Part shown: positions 60,216-64,000 of the stretch, piece by piece
Numbering within the stretch: the first letter of the stretch is position 1
How the letters are laid out: each line of letters begins with the position of its first letter
NCBI RefSeq assembly: GCF_014203235.1
Contig: NZ_JACHIN010000023.1
Location: forward strand, 69,491 to 133,490
Origin: Nonomuraea endophytica
Lineage (GTDB): Bacteria; Actinomycetota; Actinomycetes; Streptosporangiales; Streptosporangiaceae
Reading direction: 5' to 3'
Length of the DNA: 64,000 nt
Notes under the pieces: model-generated
The model's input: only the letters and a program-made list of their open reading frames with translations
The model's database searches: none
What the model was told of the DNA's origin: nothing
Position numbers and translations under genes: made by a program

Positions 60216-60526
60216 TCCTAACGTAGAAGCGCGCGACCATGAACGCAAGTTGGCGCGGCCCTTCCCATCGAAGTCGCTGATCAGCGGGGTGATGGGCGCT
60301 GCGGCCGGGCGTGTCGGCGTAAACAAGCGGGGCGAGCCGGGTGTTCCCGGACCTGTTTTCGCAGGTCGATGGGGTGATGGCCGGTGTCGCTGCCCGGACG
60401 TTGATGATCTTGCCCGGAGGCCCGGAAGCCCTTCTGCGCCGAGGTTGTGGAGGTTTTTGGGGCTGGTGTGGGGGGTGGTGCCCCTGTGCCTCCGTGAGGC
60501 TGGTGCTGCTTGCCTGTCGAACACGA
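60216..60526. other. Non-coding gap between nrdR promoter and LysM gene
   Basis: About 310 bases with no convincing gene on either strand. Open frames here have no ribosome binding site and atypical composition. I see no cobalamin riboswitch core in this stretch. Confidence 0.6.
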
Positions 60527-60554
60527 AAGCGCGCGCCCGCCCGGGCGCGCGCTT
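60527..60554 (-). terminator. Hairpin after the LysM protein gene
   Basis: Perfect 13-base arms (60527-60539 and 60542-60554) of alternating GC with flanking AA/TT, about 50 bases past the stop of the LysM gene. Confidence 0.8.
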
Positions 60555-60604
60555 GCCTTCACGGTGTCCTCGCGAAGCCCTTCAGGGGGTACGGCGATGC
60601 GTCG

Positions 60605-61711
60605 TCAGCGGCCCGAGGGGATGTACAGGCGGGTGCCGGGGCGGATCAGGGAGCTCTTCAGCCCGTTCAGCCGCATGATGTCCCGGGCCACGGCGTCGGC
60701 GTCACCCTCGGGGGAGACGGTTCCGGCGATGGTCCAGAGCGTGTCGCCGTCCTCGACCACGACCCATGGCAGGCCCGCATGGCTGGGGACGGTCTGGCTC
60801 GCCGAGGCCAGGCTGACCGCCCGGGTGCCCAGCCACAGCCCGGCCAGGGAGAGCGCGGCCACGACCACCACCAGCGCCGCCCTGCCGCGCCGCGTCAGCC
60901 GTACGGGCGGCTTGGGCCGATTGACCCGCACCCCACCCCCACGCGACCCACCACCACGCCCGGCACCACCACGTCCGGCACTCCCACGCCCGGCACTCCC
61001 ACGCCCGGCAGCACCACGTTCGGCACTCCCACGCCTGGCGGCACCACGTCCGGTGCTCCCACGCCTGGCGACCCCACTCCCGGCGACCCCGCTCCCACCG
61101 GTCCCGCGCCCTTTAGGACCGCTCTGGTGCGGGAGCGGCTGGGTGTCGTGCGTTCGGGTGTCCCCGGGAGCCCCCGTGGCCCCGGCGACCCTGTTCCGCG
61201 CACGCTCCTGACGGCCCCGCGACCGCCCGCCTTTCCTCGAACCGCCCCGGGCACGCTCCTGGCGACCGCGCGGCCGTTCACCCGAACCCCCGCGACCGTC
61301 CGCAGACCCGTTGCCCGGCACGGACGCGTCACGCGGCACAGACCCATCACGCGGCGCAGACCCTCCGCTCCGCACAGGACCGTCGGACCGCGCGGGACCG
61401 TCGAGTCGTGGGCCGGGTTCTGTGCCTGCGGACTCCGTGCGTGGTGGTGGGACCAGCCAGAGGGTCGGGCCACCGGGACGGCCGCGGCGCACGCGGCCGG
61501 GACGCGAGCCCTGCCCGGCCGTGCGCGCCGCGGCCCGCTCCGTGGAATCCCCCGGGCCGCCCTTGTTCGAACGTCCGGTGGCCCGGTTGTTCGAACGGCG
61601 GCGCTCGGCGCTCTCGGCGGCGCGCCGGGCGTCGGCCAGGACGATGTCGGCGATCAGCGTGAGCTCCTGGACGTCGTCGCTGGTCGATGATGTGGTGGTG
61701 GTCGCTCGCAC
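60605..61711 (-). CDS. LysM membrane protein, DivS/ChiZ-like SOS cell-division inhibitor
   Basis: A 368-aa protein with a cytosolic N-terminus, a long low-complexity Arg/Gly/Ser/Pro segment (about 95-265), one membrane helix (about 276-297: RAALVVVVAALSLAGLWLGT) and an extracellular LysM domain (317-366: VVEDGDTLWTIAGTVSPEGD, LIRPGTRLYIPSG). Its place divergent from lexA and upstream of nrdR matches Rv2719c (ChiZ) of mycobacteria and DivS of corynebacteria, damage-induced blockers of division. LysM binds peptidoglycan. The Arg/Gly expansion is unusual for that family. GTG 61711 follows GGGAGG. Confidence 0.85.
   Translation of the reverse strand: MRATTTTSSTSDDVQELTLIADIVLADARRAAESAERRRSNNRATGRSNKGGPGDSTERAAARTAGQGSRPGRVRRGRPGGPTLWLVPPPRTESAGTEPGPRLDGPARSDGPVRSGGSAPRDGSVPRDASVPGNGSADGRGGSGERPRGRQERARGGSRKGGRSRGRQERARNRVAGATGAPGDTRTHDTQPLPHQSGPKGRGTGGSGVAGSGVARRGSTGRGAARRGSAERGAAGRGSAGRGSAGRGGAGRGGGSRGGGVRVNRPKPPVRLTRRGRAALVVVVAALSLAGLWLGTRAVSLASASQTVPSHAGLPWVVVEDGDTLWTIAGTVSPEGDADAVARDIMRLNGLKSSLIRPGTRLYIPSGR
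60938..61090 (-). repeat. In-gene 15-bp repeat encoding Arg/Gly pentapeptides
   Basis: About ten 15-base units coding five-residue repeats of the form x-G-R/S-G-A/S-like (GRGAA, RRGSA, GRGSA, GRGGA) at residues 208-258 of the LysM protein. They lie just before the membrane helix, so on the cytosolic side. Confidence 0.85.
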
Positions 61712-61765
61712 GATTGGCCTCCCGCCCCTGTGGCCTCAGCAAAAGGCCCAATAAAGATCGGCAAA

Positions 61766-61797
61766 TCGAACACGGTGTCGATCGAACTCCCGTACGA
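61766..61797. promoter_or_regulatory. Two abutting LexA (SOS) boxes
   Basis: TCGAACTCCCGTACGA (61782-61797) matches TCGAAC-N4-GTTCGA at 11 of 12 fixed positions. TCGAACACGGTGTCGA (61766-61781) directly adjoins it and matches 10 of 12. They lie 55-86 bases ahead of the LysM gene start and probably control it. Confidence 0.75.
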
Positions 61798-61834
61798 TGT
61801 TGTACACCACGCGGGCGACATTTTCGAGGAAGAC

Positions 61835-61850
61835 TCGAACAATTGTTTGA
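61835..61850. promoter_or_regulatory. LexA (SOS) box near lexA
   Basis: TCGAACAATTGTTTGA matches TCGAAC-N4-GTTCGA at 11 of 12 fixed positions. It is 99 bases before ATG 61949 of lexA, fitting autoregulation. Confidence 0.85.
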
Positions 61851-61948
61851 GGTTGATCTTCGACGGCGATATCGTCGCTGTGTGCGACATGAAGACCACA
61901 GACCGGCAGGCGCGCCGCAGAGGCGGCCGGCCGGGCGAGGAGGAGAGC

Positions 61949-62656
61949 ATGAGCGAGCGGGATGACGCAAACGGGGTCAGCGACCTCGCGGTGCGCCGGC
62001 GTGACTCCCTGGGCCTGACCCCACGGCAGCGCAAGATCCTCGAGGTGATCCGCGATTCCGTCCAGCAGCGCGGTTATCCCCCGTCCATGCGGGAGATCGG
62101 CGAGGCCGTCCAGCTGACGAGCACGTCCAGCGTGTCGCACCAGCTGACCGCCTTGCAGCGCAAGGGCTACCTGCGCCGCGACCCACACCGTCCGCGCGCG
62201 CTGGAGGTCCGCCTGCCCGGCGAGCCGGTCCTGTGGGTCGATCCCGACGCCAACGACGACGAGCCCGCGGTCAGCCGCCCGACCGCGGCTTATGTCCCGC
62301 TCGTCGGCCGCATCGCCGCCGGTGGCCCGATCCTGGCCGAGGAGAGCGTCGAGGACGTCTTCGCCCTCCCCAAGCAGCTCGTCGGCGAGGGCACCCTCTT
62401 CCTCCTGCAGGTCTCCGGTGACTCGATGATCGAGGCCGCGATCGCCGACGGCGACTGGGTCGTGGTCCGCCAGCAGCCGGTGGCGGAGAGCGGAGACATC
62501 GTGGCCGCCATGATCGACGGCGAGGCCACGGTGAAGACCTTCAAGCGCAAGGACGGCCACGTCTGGCTGGTCCCCCACAACCCCAACTACGACCCCATCC
62601 CGGGCGACGAGGCCAGCGTCCTGGGCAAGGTGGTAGCCGTCCTCCGCCGCCTCTGA
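61949..62656 (+). CDS. lexA: SOS repressor LexA
   Basis: A 235-aa repressor-protease. The N-terminal winged HTH is RQRKILEVIRDSVQQRGYPP followed by SMREIGEAVQLTSTSSVSHQ. The C-terminal peptidase has the Ala124-Gly125 cleavage site in GRIAAGGPIL, Ser159 in VSGDSMIEAAI and Lys196 in EATVKTFKRKDG. RecA-stimulated self-cleavage lifts repression of damage genes. ATG 61949 is chosen for GAGGAGGAG upstream and normal length; ATG 61889 would add 20 residues. An in-frame stretch continues open to 61730 through the SOS boxes and is not considered coding. Confidence 0.97.
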   Translation: MSERDDANGVSDLAVRRRDSLGLTPRQRKILEVIRDSVQQRGYPPSMREIGEAVQLTSTSSVSHQLTALQRKGYLRRDPHRPRALEVRLPGEPVLWVDPDANDDEPAVSRPTAAYVPLVGRIAAGGPILAEESVEDVFALPKQLVGEGTLFLLQVSGDSMIEAAIADGDWVVVRQQPVAESGDIVAAMIDGEATVKTFKRKDGHVWLVPHNPNYDPIPGDEASVLGKVVAVLRRL

Positions 62657-62661
62657 CCCTC

Positions 62662-62686
62662 AGGGCCCGGCACCCCGCCGGGCCCT
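62662..62686 (+). terminator. Hairpin terminator after lexA
   Basis: Perfect 10-base arms AGGGCCCGGC and GCCGGGCCCT around ACCCC, six bases past the lexA stop. Confidence 0.85.
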
Positions 62687-63114
62687 CTCCCCCTCACCCG
62701 GCCCACGACCTTGCGCGCGCCTGTCTTCGAGTACGGCGCCGCTCGGGCACCCGGGACACCGCGCTTTTCACCACCTCTTCGCGCCCCGGGGACCGCGCCT
62801 TTCACCACCTCTCCACGCAAGGCCCACGGCCCACGGAACGCCAGGGCACAGCAAGCGCCTTTACCGAAACGCCCCCCGCGCCTCTGACGGGCGATCACCG
62901 CGCCCACCCTCGACAACACGCCCCGCCACGCGGCTCCTCCTTGACGCGCGCCGGGTGCCGTTCGGGTGAGGTGCGAGGGTGGTCTGCTCCGCATGGGTGG
63001 TAGTGCGGGGCGGTGAGCAGGGGCGCGGGGTGGAGGGGTGGAGGGAGCTGGCGCGGTCTGGGATGAGGTGGGAGGTGGGTGAAATCCGGCCCTGTCGGGA
63101 AATGTCGGGAAAAA
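62687..63114. other. Non-coding gap after lexA
   Basis: About 430 bases without a convincing gene. It holds a direct repeat of about 22 bases (62756-62778 and 62791-62812, sharing ACCGCGC and TTTCACCACCTCT) and, close to the end, TGTCGGGAAA twice (63093-63102 and 63104-63113 approximately). Open frames in the minus direction run antisense into the next gene and are rejected. Confidence 0.55.
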
Positions 63115-63120
63115 TACAAT
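63115..63120 (+). promoter_or_regulatory. -10 box TACAAT of the MalY-type gene, leaderless
   Basis: TACAAT is followed by six bases and GTG 63127; there is no ribosome binding site. It is the best -10 of the leaderless set in this window. No good -35 is seen; a direct repeat TGTCGGGAAA lies there. Confidence 0.5.
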
Positions 63121-63126
63121 GCTCGG

Positions 63127-64000
63127 GTGAAACGTGATGGGTTGAAGTGGAGCAAGGTCGCGCCGGGTGTGATTCCGGCCTGGGTGGCGGACATGGATCT
63201 GCCCACCGCCCCGGCCGTCGTGGACGCGCTCAAGGCGCGGGCGGAGGGTGATCTCGGCTATCCGACCTGGCTGGACAACCACCAGGCCGGCCCCATGTCC
63301 GAGGCGTTCGCCGAGCGCATGGCCGGGAAGTTCGGCTGGGTTCCCGACATCGAACACTGCCGCACCTACAGCGACATCAACCAGGCCCTCCAGGTGTTCC
63401 TGCAGGTCTGGACGCGCCCCGGTGACGGGGTGGCGCTTCATACACCCGCCTATCACCCGTTCCTGGGCACTCTGGCCGGAATGGACCGTCCGATGCGCCC
63501 GATCCAGCTGGAACCCGACGGCGACTCGTGGCGGTTCGAGGTGCCGGACCTGCGCGGGTGCCGGGTGCTGCTGCTGGTCAACCCGCACAATCCCACCGGA
63601 CGCGTCTTCACCCGCGCCGAACTGGAACTCCTGGCCGAGCACGCGGTCCGCCACGACCTGCTGGTGATCTCCGACGAGATCCACGCCGACCTCGTGTACG
63701 CCCCCAACCGGCACATCCCGTTCGCCACGATCCTCCCGGACCGCACCGTCACCCTGACCTCGGCCACCAAGGCGTTCAATCTGGGCGGCATCCGCTGCTC
63801 GATCGCCCACGTCGGCGCGCCCGAGGTGCGCAAGGCCCTCGAAGAGCAGCCCCCCTTCGTGTACGGCTCAGCCCACCTGTTCGGCGTCGAGGCCACGGTG
63901 GCGGCCTGGCGGCACGGCGACACGTGGCTGGCGGAAACGGTCGCCCTCCTGGACCGCAACCGGCACACCCTCGCCGCCCGCCTCCCGGGCACGGTCGGCT
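63127..64000 (+). CDS. MalY/PatB-family PLP lyase (cystathionine beta-lyase type), partial
   Basis: The first about 291 residues of a fold-type I PLP enzyme; it runs off the window. It begins MKRDGLKWSKVAPGVIPAWV and ADMDLPTAP, the MalY start pattern, with DLGYPTWLDNHQ, LLLVNPHNPTGRVFTRAELE (aspartate-aminotransferase-like NPHNPTG), VISDEIHADLVY and the PLP lysine K215 in TSATKAFNLGGIRCS. Members cleave cystathionine or act as aminotransferases. GTG 63127 directly follows a leaderless-type promoter. Confidence 0.9.
   Translation, partial: MKRDGLKWSKVAPGVIPAWVADMDLPTAPAVVDALKARAEGDLGYPTWLDNHQAGPMSEAFAERMAGKFGWVPDIEHCRTYSDINQALQVFLQVWTRPGDGVALHTPAYHPFLGTLAGMDRPMRPIQLEPDGDSWRFEVPDLRGCRVLLLVNPHNPTGRVFTRAELELLAEHAVRHDLLVISDEIHADLVYAPNRHIPFATILPDRTVTLTSATKAFNLGGIRCSIAHVGAPEVRKALEEQPPFVYGSAHLFGVEATVAAWRHGDTWLAETVALLDRNRHTLAARLPGTVG

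Noticed and set aside
60080..60526. Cobalamin riboswitch ahead of nrdR-nrdJ
   Set aside because: No B12-box-like conserved core was seen on the minus strand; NrdR-like boxes explain the control better.
62587..63810. 407-aa minus-strand frame after lexA
   Set aside because: Antisense to the MalY-type gene and then low-complexity Pro/Arg sequence; no start signal.

Overview
The window is high-GC actinobacterial chromosome, most like Streptosporangiaceae (Nonomuraea/Streptosporangium type). This rests on an HrdB-type principal sigma factor with an Ala/Lys-rich then acidic N-terminus, a class II (B12) ribonucleotide reductase with NrdR, the lexA/LysM-protein/nrdR gene order of Actinobacteria, an F420-type PPOX enzyme, an AfsR/SARP regulator, many GTG starts, and many -10 boxes (TAnnnT) lying 5-8 bases ahead of a start codon, which suggests leaderless transcripts. 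No transposase, phage gene, tRNA, rRNA or CRISPR array was seen.

Layout. 1-500: two non-coding tandem-repeat arrays and a terminator. 501-5252 (minus): principal sigma factor, a PAS-PAS-GAF-SpoIIE phosphatase, an HhH-GPD glycosylase. 5460-10403 (plus): two unknown proteins, a hot-dog thioesterase and the 5-oxoprolinase genes pxpABC. 10421-10690: terminator and a 19-bp minisatellite. 10706-12626 (minus): PhzF-like isomerase and an AlkZ-type glycosylase. 12709-18354 (minus): a four-gene oligopeptide ABC importer with ATGA overlaps. 18432-23445 (minus): a membrane-anchored double AAA+ protein, a haloalkane dehalogenase and a TPR/membrane/split-barrel fusion. 23629-28311: MFS, DoxX and EamA membrane proteins and a soluble transhydrogenase. 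28372-33127: secreted peptide, sulfotransferase, ABC exporter pair and a NarL-type two-component system. 33145-40115: Cys-rich zinc protein, MFS, a 904-aa PcfJ-like protein, a secreted protein, two very small genes sharing a motif, a PPOX flavoprotein and a PrsW protease. 40168-43283: a short aceE and a divergent GntR regulator around a 28-bp dyad. 43363-55913: hydrolases, three MFS transporters, two TetR regulators, AfsR-like regulator, amidohydrolase and a CGNR zinc-finger regulator. 56052-62656: unknown protein, nrdR-nrdJ, LysM/DivS-like protein and lexA with several SOS boxes. 63127-end: the start of a MalY-type lyase.

How genes work together. nrdR-nrdJ, lexA and the divergent LysM protein form a DNA-precursor/SOS block: LexA boxes sit between lexA and the LysM gene, and NrdR-box-like elements sit before nrdR. 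Two DNA glycosylases add repair capacity. The ABC pair and two-component genes at 29705-33127 look like one signal-responsive export unit. Three divergent pairs (aceE/GntR, MFS/TetR, hydrolase/CGNR) each have repeat or dyad elements over their promoters, suggesting local control.

The least explained items are the two small genes at 38021-38359 next to a flavoprotein and a membrane protease, the long palindromes at 28838 and 42618, the 24-bp-phased half-site array at 55289-55370, and the Arg/Gly pentapeptide expansion inside the DivS-like protein.
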